A stretch of DNA of 64,000 nucleotides from Paeniroseomonas aquatica. GTDB lineage: Bacteria > Pseudomonadota > Alphaproteobacteria > Acetobacterales > Acetobacteraceae. Made by a program: the position numbers and the translations under genes. Under the pieces are notes generated by a model that saw only the letters and a list, made by a program, of their open reading frames with translations, ran no database searches and was not told the DNA's origin. Positions 56,982 through 64,000 of the stretch are shown here, piece after piece (position 1 is the first letter of the stretch; each line of letters opens with the position of its first letter). The DNA lies in contig NZ_JAUFPN010000153.1 in the NCBI RefSeq assembly GCF_030409335.1, positions 169,326 to 233,325 of the forward strand, given 5' to 3'.

Positions 56982-57860
56982 TCAGGCGCTGCGGCGCTTG
57001 GGCGCGGCGCGCGGCTTGGCGGCGGCGGGCTTCTTCGCCGCCGCCTTCTTCGCGGGGGCCTTGGCCTTCGGCGCGTCGCCGCCGAGGCTCTGCTTCAGCG
57101 CCGCCATCAGGTCGATGACATTGTCGCGCGCCGGCTCCTCGGCCGGCTCGGGCTCCTCCTCGCCGCGCAGCTTGGCCTCGATCACCTCGCGCAGCCGGGC
57201 CTCGTAGCGGTCGGTCATGTCGGCGAGGTCGAAGCGCGCCGCCTGGCGCTCGACCAGCTGCGTCGCCAGCTTCACCATGGCCGCATCCGGCTTCGGCCCG
57301 GCGAGATGGGCGAAGGCCTCCTCCGGGTCGTGCAGCTCCTTCGGGTCGACCAGCGTGTGCACCACAAGACCGCGGCCCAGCGGCATCACCGCGACCGAGC
57401 GTTCCCGCCTTGCGATCACCAGCCGCGACAGCGCCACCTTGCCGGTCCGGCCGATGGCCTCGCGCAGCACCGCATAGACATCCTCGCCCGCCTCGCCATC
57501 CGGCAGCATGAAGTAGCTGGTGTCGTAGTAGACCGGGTCGATGGTCTCGGCGGGGACGAATTTATCGATGTTCAGCACCGAGGAGGTGTCGATCTTCGCC
57601 CGCTCGAAATCGGCGTCGTCGAGCAGGACGTAGGTGTCCTTCTTGAACTCGTAGCCCTTCACGAGATCCGAGCGCTCCACCTCCTTCTCGGTCCCGGCAT
57701 CGAGCGTGACCATGCGCACGCGGTTGCCGGTCTTCGGGTTGATGAGGTGGAAATGCAGCTCGGCCGAGGCCTGGCGCACGCTGGTGAGGGCGATGGGGCA
57801 GGAGACGAGGGCGAGGCGGAGATGCCCGCGCCAGATTGGGCGTTGGTGGTGCTCGGCCAT
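56982..57860 (-). CDS. ku: non-homologous end joining protein Ku
   Basis: Product is 292 aa. The bacterial Ku homodimer core binds DNA double-strand ends and recruits Lig[20 protein letters not shown] at the start, [15 protein letters not shown] and the bridge region. A Lys/Ala-rich C-terminal tail (about 255-292) typical of DNA-compacting Ku tails is present. ATG overlaps the ligD stop by one base (TGATG). Confidence 0.97.
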   Translation of the reverse strand: MAEHHQRPIWRGHLRLALVSCPIALTSVRQASAELHFHLINPKTGNRVRMVTLDAGTEKEVERSDLVKGYEFKKDTYVLLDDADFERAKIDTSSVLNIDKFVPAETIDPVYYDTSYFMLPDGEAGEDVYAVLREAIGRTGKVALSRLVIARRERSVAVMPLGRGLVVHTLVDPKELHDPEEAFAHLAGPKPDAAMVKLATQLVERQAARFDLADMTDRYEARLREVIEAKLRGEEEPEPAEEPARDNVIDLMAALKQSLGGDAPKAKAPAKKAAAKKPAAAKPRAAPKRRSA

Positions 57861-60448
57861 CACGGCTGTTCCTTCGGTAGCGGCCGGGCGGCGGCGGCGA
57901 AGCCGGCCCAGGGGTCCTGCCTCTGCTTCGCCAGGCGCTGCGGCACCGTCGCGATGGTGAAGTCGGCCGGGTCCAGCTTCGCCGTCACCTCCCGCCAGGC
58001 GAGCGGCGTGGCGACCGTCGCCCCCGGCCGGGCGCGCGGCGAATAGGAACATATCGCGGTGGAGCCGGCGCCGTTCCGCAGCCAGTCCACCAGGATGCGG
58101 CCGCGCCGGCGGGCCTTGGGCACCGTGGAGACGAAGCGCTCGGGCTCGGCGGCCTCCATCGCCCGGGCGATGCCATGGGCGAAGTCCCGCACCGCGCCCC
58201 AGTCCGCCGCGGGCTGCAGCGGCACCACCACATGCAGCCCCTTGCCGCCGGTGGTGCGGCAGAAGCTCTCGAGCCCGAGGCTCCGCAGCCGCGTGCGCAG
58301 GTCGAGCGCGGCCTTGACCACCTGGGGGTAGCTGACGCCCTCGCCGGGGTCGAGGTCGAGCACGATGCGGTCGGGGTGGCCGGGGTCGTCCAGGGTCGCG
58401 CCCCAGCCATGCAGCTCGATCGCCGCCATCTGGGCGCAGGCGAGGAGGCCGGATTCGTCTTGGATGGCGAGCCAGGGCTGGTCCTCCGCGCTGCCTTCCT
58501 GCAGGGCAGGGGGCATGCCGCGGTTGCCGTGCTTCTGGAAGAAGCTCTGGCCCTCGATCCCGTCGGGGCAGCGCAGCAGCGCCAGCGGCCGGCCGGCGAT
58601 GCCGGGCAAGGCCCGCGCCGCCACCTTGGTCCAGTATTCCGCCAGATCCTGCTTGGTGACGCCGGGCCAGAGCTCGCGGTCGGCATGGGTGATCTCGGTG
58701 CCGCCGACCCGCTGGGCGCCGCGCACCGGCTTCGGCGCGTGGACGATCCGCCCGGCGCCCGGGGTCTTCGGCTGGAAGGGCATGCGCGGCTCCTCCGGGT
58801 GCGGCACCTCGCGCACCACCTCCTCCGGCCCCTTGTCCTCGCGCAGGCCGAGCCAGGTGGCGTGGCGCAGCCGGCCGAAGCCGGTCCAGCCGATGTACTG
58901 CACCTCGCCCACCAGCTCCGGCTGCACCCAGTTGATCGCCGGGTCGGGCGGGTCGCCGGCCAGCAGCATCCCCTCCGGCGCGGTGCTGGCGAGGCGGCCG
59001 AGGCGGCGGCGGAGGCTGGCCAGCTCCTTCTCGGAGAAGCCGGTGCCGACGCCGCCGATGTAGTGCAGCCGCCCGCCGTCGTCGTGGAAGCCGAGGTGCA
59101 GCGCGCCGAGCCCCTGCCGCGCCCCGGCCGGCGGGGTCCAGCCGAGGATGATGAACTCGTCCCGGCCCTGGCACTTCAGCTTCACCCAGTCCCGCGTGCG
59201 GGCGCCGCGGTAGGGCGCATCGGCGCGCTTGCAGATGATGCCCTCGAGCCCCATCGCGCAGGCCTGGCGCCGCACCCGCGGCGTCTCGCCTTCCAGGTGG
59301 TCGCTGAAGCGCAGCGGACCCTTCCAGGCATCGAGCGGCTTCAGCACCGCCTTGCGGTCGGCCAGCCGGCAGGGCCGCAGGTCCCAGCCATTCCAGTGCA
59401 GCGCATCGAACAGATAGAGGAACAGGCCGCGCCGGTCGCCGTCCTGGCTGAGCGCCGCCTGCAGCGCGGCGAAGGAGGAGAGCCCGTCCGGCCGCAGCGC
59501 CACCAGCTCGCCGTCCAGCAGCAGCCTGTCCGGCTTCAGCCGGGCCACGGCGCGGGCGATGTCGGGCAGCTTGGCCGACCAGTCGAGCCCGTTGCGGGTG
59601 ATGAGCCGCACGTCGCGGCCGTGCTTCCTGACCAGCAGCCGGTAGCCGTCGAACTTCACCTCCGACATCCAGCCGTCGCCCTCGGGCGGTTCCTCGACCA
59701 GCGTCGCCAGCATCGGCTTCTGGCTGTCCGGCAGGGTGCCCTGGATGGCGCCGGCGGCGGGGGCATCGGCGGGCTTCGGCCGCGGCGCGGCCTCGGGCTT
59801 GGGCGCCACCACCGTCCCCGGCCGGGCGACCGGCGCGGCGGCGGCCTCGGCCTTGCGCACCGGCGCGGGCTTGGCCTTCTCCGGCACCTTGCGCGCCCTG
59901 GGCGGGGGCTTCGCCTCCAGCGCCGCGGCATCGCCGCCGGGCTGCTCGGCCTCGTCGTGCTCCTTGATGAGCAGCCAGTTCTCGGCCCGCTCCCGCCCGC
60001 GCGGCTTCATCCGCACCAGCACGAAGCCGCCCGAGAGCCGCGCCCCGTCGACCCGGAATTTCATCTCCCCGGCGGCGAGGTCGGCCACCGGGTCGCCGAG
60101 CGGCGCCCAGCTCCCGGCATCCCAGATCTCGACGGTGCCGGCGCCGTAATTGCCCTCGGGGATGGTGCCGTGGAAATCGGCGTAGTCCAGCGGGTGGTCC
60201 TCGACCCGCACCGCCAGGCGCTTGTCGGCCGGGTCGAGCGAGGGGCCCTTGGGCACCGCCCAGCTCAGCAGCACGCCGTCCAGCTCCAGCCGGAAATCCC
60301 AGTGCAGCCGGCGGGCATCGTGCTTCTGCACGACGAAGCGGAGCGCCTTGCCACGCCCCTTGCGGCCGGGCGCCGGCTCCGGCGTCGCGGCGAAGTTGCG
60401 CTTCGCCCGGTAGGTGACGATGGAGGTGTCGCGGCCCTGCTGCGGCAT
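57860..60448 (-). CDS. ligD: multifunctional DNA ligase D
   Basis: Product is 862 aa. Domains in order: 3'-phosphoesterase (about 1-190, HDARRLHWDFRLELDG and DFHGTIPEGNYGAG), an Ala/Pro/Lys linker, an ATP-dependent ligase (about 240-545, with the adenylated Lys in EVKFDGYRLL) and an archaeo-eukaryotic primase-like polymerase (about 580-850, DLDPGEGVSYPQVV). This PE-Lig-Pol order is typical of proteobacterial LigD. With Ku it repairs double-strand breaks by end joining. Confidence 0.97.
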   Translation of the reverse strand: MPQQGRDTSIVTYRAKRNFAATPEPAPGRKGRGKALRFVVQKHDARRLHWDFRLELDGVLLSWAVPKGPSLDPADKRLAVRVEDHPLDYADFHGTIPEGNYGAGTVEIWDAGSWAPLGDPVADLAAGEMKFRVDGARLSGGFVLVRMKPRGRERAENWLLIKEHDEAEQPGGDAAALEAKPPPRARKVPEKAKPAPVRKAEAAAAPVARPGTVVAPKPEAAPRPKPADAPAAGAIQGTLPDSQKPMLATLVEEPPEGDGWMSEVKFDGYRLLVRKHGRDVRLITRNGLDWSAKLPDIARAVARLKPDRLLLDGELVALRPDGLSSFAALQAALSQDGDRRGLFLYLFDALHWNGWDLRPCRLADRKAVLKPLDAWKGPLRFSDHLEGETPRVRRQACAMGLEGIICKRADAPYRGARTRDWVKLKCQGRDEFIILGWTPPAGARQGLGALHLGFHDDGGRLHYIGGVGTGFSEKELASLRRRLGRLASTAPEGMLLAGDPPDPAINWVQPELVGEVQYIGWTGFGRLRHATWLGLREDKGPEEVVREVPHPEEPRMPFQPKTPGAGRIVHAPKPVRGAQRVGGTEITHADRELWPGVTKQDLAEYWTKVAARALPGIAGRPLALLRCPDGIEGQSFFQKHGNRGMPPALQEGSAEDQPWLAIQDESGLLACAQMAAIELHGWGATLDDPGHPDRIVLDLDPGEGVSYPQVVKAALDLRTRLRSLGLESFCRTTGGKGLHVVVPLQPAADWGAVRDFAHGIARAMEAAEPERFVSTVPKARRRGRILVDWLRNGAGSTAICSYSPRARPGATVATPLAWREVTAKLDPADFTIATVPQRLAKQRQDPWAGFAAAARPLPKEQP

Positions 60449-60523
60449 GTTCGGGACAACGTTGCCGCCCCGGCAAGGTTCCGGCCAGCGCCGCTCCGGC
60501 GGCGTGCCCCGCCGGGCGCCGGG

Positions 60524-60883
60524 TCAGGCGGGCGGCCGATGCTCCAGGATGTTGACCAGGCGCCCGAAGGGATCGCGGACATGGAAGCGGTCGACGCCCC
60601 ATGGCTCGGCCACCGGGCCGTACTCGATCCCAAAGCCGGCGGCCCGCATCCGGCCGAGCGTCGCGGCGAGGTCGTCCACCTCGATGGAGAGGTCGGGCAC
60701 CGGCGTGCCCGAGCCGCCTTCGGTCGCCACGCTGAGCTGCGGCGCCATGCCGCCGTCGCCCGCGAAGGTCATGATCCATCCGAGGTCCATGACGACCCTC
60801 AGCCCGAGCGCATCGCCGTAGAAGGCCCTGGCGGCCCCGATCCGCTCCGCGGCGATGTTCGCCACGATCCGCCGCACCGCCAT
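60524..60883 (-). CDS. VOC (glyoxalase/bleomycin-resistance) family protein
   Basis: Product is 119 aa from ATG 60883. Beta-alpha-beta VOC modules: AERIGAARAFYGDALGLRVVMDLGW, then LSIEVDDLAATLGRMRAAGF and WGVDRFHVRDPFGRLVNILEH with a metal-ligand-like Glu near the end. Dioxygenase, epimerase or resistance functions are possible. 7 bases after the phytanoyl-CoA dioxygenase-like stop; 75 bases before ligD. Confidence 0.9.
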   Translation of the reverse strand: MAVRRIVANIAAERIGAARAFYGDALGLRVVMDLGWIMTFAGDGGMAPQLSVATEGGSGTPVPDLSIEVDDLAATLGRMRAAGFGIEYGPVAEPWGVDRFHVRDPFGRLVNILEHRPPA

Positions 60884-60890
60884 CCGCCGC

Positions 60891-62042
60891 CTAGATGCTG
60901 AGGTCGAGCAGGTTGTAGTCGCGCAGCCCCGCCTTGGCCGCCGCATCCCAGGTGAAGCGCTCGTCGCTCGCCACCTGCGGCGCATAGGCGAAGGGCGCCT
61001 CCTCCGGGAAGCGCTGCCGCCGTGCCGCGATGCCGAGGCCGATCAGCCGCGCCCGCTCCCGGATGCGCTCGGCGTCATAGACCGCCGGCGCATTGTGCAC
61101 CCCGCCGCCCCGCACCCCGAGCACCGAGCGCCGCCGGTGGAAGCCGAAGTTCCAGGTCACCCGCCAGTCCCGGCTGGTATTGGCGAAGGAGCCGTGCACC
61201 GCCTGCCGGTTGGTGATGGCGACATCGCCCGGCGCGCAGAGGATGGGCACCGCCTCCGGCAGCCGCTCGCCGCCCGCCGCCGCGACCATGGCCTTGATGT
61301 CCGCCTTGCCGCCCTTGTGCGAGCCGGGGACCACCCAGACCCCGTTGGCCGCGGTGCAGCCATAGAGCTGCGCCATGAAGTTGAAGCCGTGCGAGCCCTG
61401 GTCCCAGTCCGGGCTGTCCCAATGCGTGACGCCGTCCTGGTGCCAGGCGACCGAGGCGCCGCGCCCCGGCTCCTTGATGAAGATCGCCTCGTTGAAGGGC
61501 ACGAAGTCGTCGCCGTTCACCGCCGCCGCCATGGCCAGCAGCGCCGGGTGGGCATAGAGCCGCAGCGCCGCGTCGGAGAACTGCAGCGAGCCGAGGATGA
61601 GGTAGACCACCTCCTTCGGCGCCGCCGCATCCGGCGTCGGCTCGAACATCTTCACCGGGTGGCGGCCGTTGGCGAGGTCCGTGCCGCCGAAGGGGTCGCC
61701 CAGCGGCCGGGACCAGAACAGGGTATTGGCGGCATTCCCCGCCGTCAGCGCCGGGCGGCCCTTGGCATCCAGCGCGGCGCCGCGCTCGGCCGGCAGCCGG
61801 TCGAGGATGTCCTTCAGGTCGGCATCGAGGTCGGCCAGCTCCGCGGCGCCCAGCACGCCCTCGAAGACATAGAAGCCGCAGCGCCAATAGGCCTCGAGGA
61901 TCTCGGGGTGGATCTTCCCGTCCGCGTCGAGGCGGAGCGGTCCGCGGTTGCCGAGCGCCGCGGCGCGGGCCTCGCCGGCCTGGAGATAGGCCTGCATGGC
62001 CGCGGCCTCCGGGCCGTAGTCGATCGGTGCCAGCTGGTTCAT
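60891..62042 (-). CDS. phytanoyl-CoA dioxygenase (PhyH) family protein
   Basis: Product is 383 aa. Fe(II)/2-oxoglutarate oxygenase fold with the metal triad HQDGVTHWD (His and Asp about residues 200-202) and a distal His in AVHGSFANTS, followed by the Arg of SRDWRVTW for 2-oxoglutarate. Hydroxylates an unactivated carbon; substrate unknown. Forms an operon with the VOC gene. Confidence 0.9.
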   Translation of the reverse strand: MNQLAPIDYGPEAAAMQAYLQAGEARAAALGNRGPLRLDADGKIHPEILEAYWRCGFYVFEGVLGAAELADLDADLKDILDRLPAERGAALDAKGRPALTAGNAANTLFWSRPLGDPFGGTDLANGRHPVKMFEPTPDAAAPKEVVYLILGSLQFSDAALRLYAHPALLAMAAAVNGDDFVPFNEAIFIKEPGRGASVAWHQDGVTHWDSPDWDQGSHGFNFMAQLYGCTAANGVWVVPGSHKGGKADIKAMVAAAGGERLPEAVPILCAPGDVAITNRQAVHGSFANTSRDWRVTWNFGFHRRRSVLGVRGGGVHNAPAVYDAERIRERARLIGLGIAARRQRFPEEAPFAYAPQVASDERFTWDAAAKAGLRDYNLLDLSI

Positions 62043-62177
62043 GCCGCATCCTCCGGTATTTTGCGGGAACGGTAGGTCCGCCCCGGCCGGCGGCGCAAGG
62101 CCGGCCCCTCGGGTGACAGCCGCGCCCGCCGGGGCCTAAGCTTCCGGCGACGTCCAGGCAGCAGCGGAACCCATCGC

Positions 62178-62906
62178 ATGACCCCAGAGATCCTTGCGCA
62201 GCTCGCCCCGACCGGGGTGCTGCGCGCCGGCATCAACCTCAGCAATTTCCTGCTCGTCACCGGCCGCAGCCCGGAGGGCGAGCCGGAGGGCGTCTCCCCC
62301 GGCATGGCCCGCGCCATCGCCGACAGGCTCGGCGTGCCGGTGCAGTACGTGACCTTCCCGAAGCCGGGCGAGCTGGCCGATGCGGTCGGCACCGATACCT
62401 GGGACATCGGGCTGATCGGCGCCGAGCCGCAGCGGGCCGAGAAGATCGCCTTCACCGCCGCTTATGCCGAGATCGAAGCGACCTACCTGGTCCCCGCCGG
62501 CTCGCCGATCACGCGCCTCGATCAGGTGGACCAGCCGGGCAACCGCATCGCCGTGACGGCCCGGGCCGCCTACGACCTCTGGCTCGAGCGCAACATCCAC
62601 AAGGCGACGCTGGTCCGCACGCCGAGCCTCGACGCCGCGCTGGAGCTGTTCACGAAGGAGAAATTCGAGGTGCTGGCCGGGCTGCGTCCCCGGCTGCTGA
62701 CCGACCTCGCCAGCCTGCCCGGCGCCCGCATCCTGGATGGCCAGTTCACCGCCGTGCAGCAGGCGATCGGCACCGCCCGCGCCAATGCCGCCGCCGCCGC
62801 CTTCCTGCGCGACTTCGTCGAGGAGGCGAAGGCGACGGGCCTGGTCGCCCGGCTGATCGAGCAGCACAAGCCGAAGGGCCTGTCGGTCGCCCCCGCCGCC
62901 GGCTGA
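62178..62906 (+). CDS. periplasmic-binding-protein-like (amino-acid ABC type) protein without signal peptide
   Basis: Product is 242 aa. A type II solute-binding fold: GVLRAGINLSNFLLV, GVSPGMARAIADRLGVPVQYVTFP, DTWDIGLIGAEPQRAEKIAFTAAYAEIEATYLV. The start MTPEILAQLAPTGVLR carries no signal sequence and no upstream start would add one. It may act in the cytoplasm as a sensor or scavenging protein, or be exported by another route. No permease or ATPase gene is adjacent. Confidence 0.82.
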   Translation: MTPEILAQLAPTGVLRAGINLSNFLLVTGRSPEGEPEGVSPGMARAIADRLGVPVQYVTFPKPGELADAVGTDTWDIGLIGAEPQRAEKIAFTAAYAEIEATYLVPAGSPITRLDQVDQPGNRIAVTARAAYDLWLERNIHKATLVRTPSLDAALELFTKEKFEVLAGLRPRLLTDLASLPGARILDGQFTAVQQAIGTARANAAAAAFLRDFVEEAKATGLVARLIEQHKPKGLSVAPAAG

Positions 62907-62941
62907 GGCCGGCCGCCCTCCTGGCCGCCCCACCCCGCCGG

Positions 62942-64000
62942 TCAGGCCGCCGGCACCGCCAGCAGCTCGATCTGCCAGAGCATCTCCGCCGTGGTCAGCG
63001 GCCAGCCGTTGTCCGGGCCGGGCAGCAGCAGCGCGGCGGGCGGCAGCTGGCCCAGGGCGCTCTGGGCCAGCAGGGCGCAGCGCATGCCGAGGCCGGCTTG
63101 CCAGCAGAGCGCGACCAGGGCCTTGGCGCTGCGCAGCCGGACGGCCCGCTCCACCGCGCCGGCCGGCACCGCGGCCTGGGCCGCCAGCATGGCCACCATG
63201 GCAGCCTGGTCGCCGCGCATCGCCGCCTCCTCGAAGTGCTGCTCGGCCGGCGGCTCGGGCGCCGCCGCCGTCAGCCGTGCCTCCACCCGGCGCTGCAGCC
63301 GCGCGGCGAGCCCGGGTTCCAGCTCGGGCCGCGCCGCCAGCCCTTCCAGCAGGTGGCCGGCGACGCAGAGCGCCAGCGCCCGCAGCGCCCGCGGCGACAG
63401 CGACGGCCGCCGCACCAGCTCCTCCTGCCAGGCGAGGCGGGTCGCCGCCTGCACGATCAGCCCGTCCAGCGTCTGCTCCCGGATGCTGGCCGAGCCGTTG
63501 CCGAGCAGGGCGCCGATCGCCGCCTCGTCGGCGGTGCCGACGATGGCCTCGCAGAGCGCCTCGCTCAGCGCCGGCCGCCGGGCGACGGCGGTGACGGTGG
63601 CCGGCACCGGCGGCGCCGCCACCAGCGCCAGCAGGTCCGCCTCGGTCAGCAGCGGCGACAGCCGGATCACCGGCTCCGCCACCGCCATGGCGGCATCGCC
63701 GGCCAGCTGCAAAATCAGTTCCCGCGGCGCCTCCGGCATCGCCTTCAGCTCCTCGGCGATCACCGCCCGGACCTGCTCCGCGGCATCCCCGGCCAGGCCG
63801 CAGAGGGTCTGCCAGCCGAGCAGCCCCAGCCGGTCCTGGGCCGCCGCCCTGGCCCGGGCCTCCAGCTGCGGCGCCTGCGGCGCCAGCTTGCGGCCGACCG
63901 CCGCCCGCACCCGGGGGTCGGCGTCGCCGGCCAGCAGCCGGTCCGCCCGGGCCGGCGCCGCGGCATTGGCGGCGACCGCCGCCCGCACCGCCGCGCTGCT
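62942..64000 (-). CDS. DUF2336 domain-containing protein (partial)
   Basis: At least 348 aa are visible; the frame runs to the right edge, so the N-terminus lies outside. All-helical, Ala/Leu-rich, with HEAT-like repeats such as LAGDADPRVRAAVGRKLAP and LAGDAAEQVRAVIAEELK, then the DUF2336 region. Alphaproteobacterial proteins of this family have no established role. Stop at 62942, convergent to the solute-binding-like gene. Confidence 0.8.
   Translation of the reverse strand, partial: SSAAVRAAVAANAAAPARADRLLAGDADPRVRAAVGRKLAPQAPQLEARARAAAQDRLGLLGWQTLCGLAGDAAEQVRAVIAEELKAMPEAPRELILQLAGDAAMAVAEPVIRLSPLLTEADLLALVAAPPVPATVTAVARRPALSEALCEAIVGTADEAAIGALLGNGSASIREQTLDGLIVQAATRLAWQEELVRRPSLSPRALRALALCVAGHLLEGLAARPELEPGLAARLQRRVEARLTAAAPEPPAEQHFEEAAMRGDQAAMVAMLAAQAAVPAGAVERAVRLRSAKALVALCWQAGLGMRCALLAQSALGQLPPAALLLPGPDNGWPLTTAEMLWQIELLAVPAA

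Overview
The window is very GC-rich, close to 70% G+C by eye. It has alphaproteobacterial character: a class I lysyl-tRNA synthetase, split glycyl-tRNA synthetase subunits, Ku/LigD end joining, a tripartite-tricarboxylate (TctC-type) binding protein, pyruvate phosphate dikinase and many metabolic genes with 1- or 4-base overlaps. The gene set fits a chromosomal segment of an Acetobacteraceae/Roseomonas-like environmental bacterium. This is inferred from gene content, not from a marker gene. I saw no rRNA, tRNA, CRISPR array, transposase or prophage.

Layout. 0-5 kb: class I LysRS translationally coupled to a short MprF-like protein, then asd and its terminator. 5-12.6 kb: amidohydrolase, SPFH/NfeD pair, three small membrane proteins, LLM oxidoreductase, a vapBC pair, DUF445 protein and pyrophosphatase. 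12.6-23.1 kb: orphan molybdopterin hydroxylase subunit, RND pump with its adaptor, MFS carrier, and a coupled dimethylargininase-like/D-lactate-dehydrogenase-like pair. 23.1-23.8 kb is the only long non-genic stretch. It holds a broken small ORF, an AT-rich island with phased short repeats and a promoter for an HpcH/HpaI aldolase followed by two peptide-type ABC permeases (23.8-26.3 kb). 26.5-34.1 kb: SulP carrier, a tightly coupled catabolic operon on the minus strand (membrane protein, FAD monooxygenase, isochorismatase-like hydrolase, alpha/beta hydrolase, RraA-like), S49 peptidase and a TetR-map pair. 34.2-40.7 kb: ppdK and glyQ-vapB-vapC-glyS, where a toxin-antitoxin pair sits inside the glycyl-tRNA synthetase operon. 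41-50.8 kb: SDR, ygfZ, a five-gene overlapping glycosyltransferase/asparagine synthase operon and an acyltransferase, which look like surface glycan assembly. 50.9-64 kb: transglutaminase-like protein, dihydroorotase, amidohydrolase/TctC pair, a PhyH-VOC-LigD-Ku-sugar dehydrogenase run, a periplasmic-binding-like protein and a DUF2336 protein cut by the window edge.

The most distinctive non-coding signal is a palindromic intergenic element seen three times (1-43, 41212-41319, 53115-53221). Two copies are ~107 bp with two hairpins and CTAGAGC-type ends. The copies differ by paired changes that preserve the stem, and their ends supply in-frame TAG stop codons to three flanking genes. The other notable observations are the vapBC insertion between glyQ and glyS, the LysRS/short-MprF coupling, and the uncharacterised FAD-monooxygenase catabolic operon.
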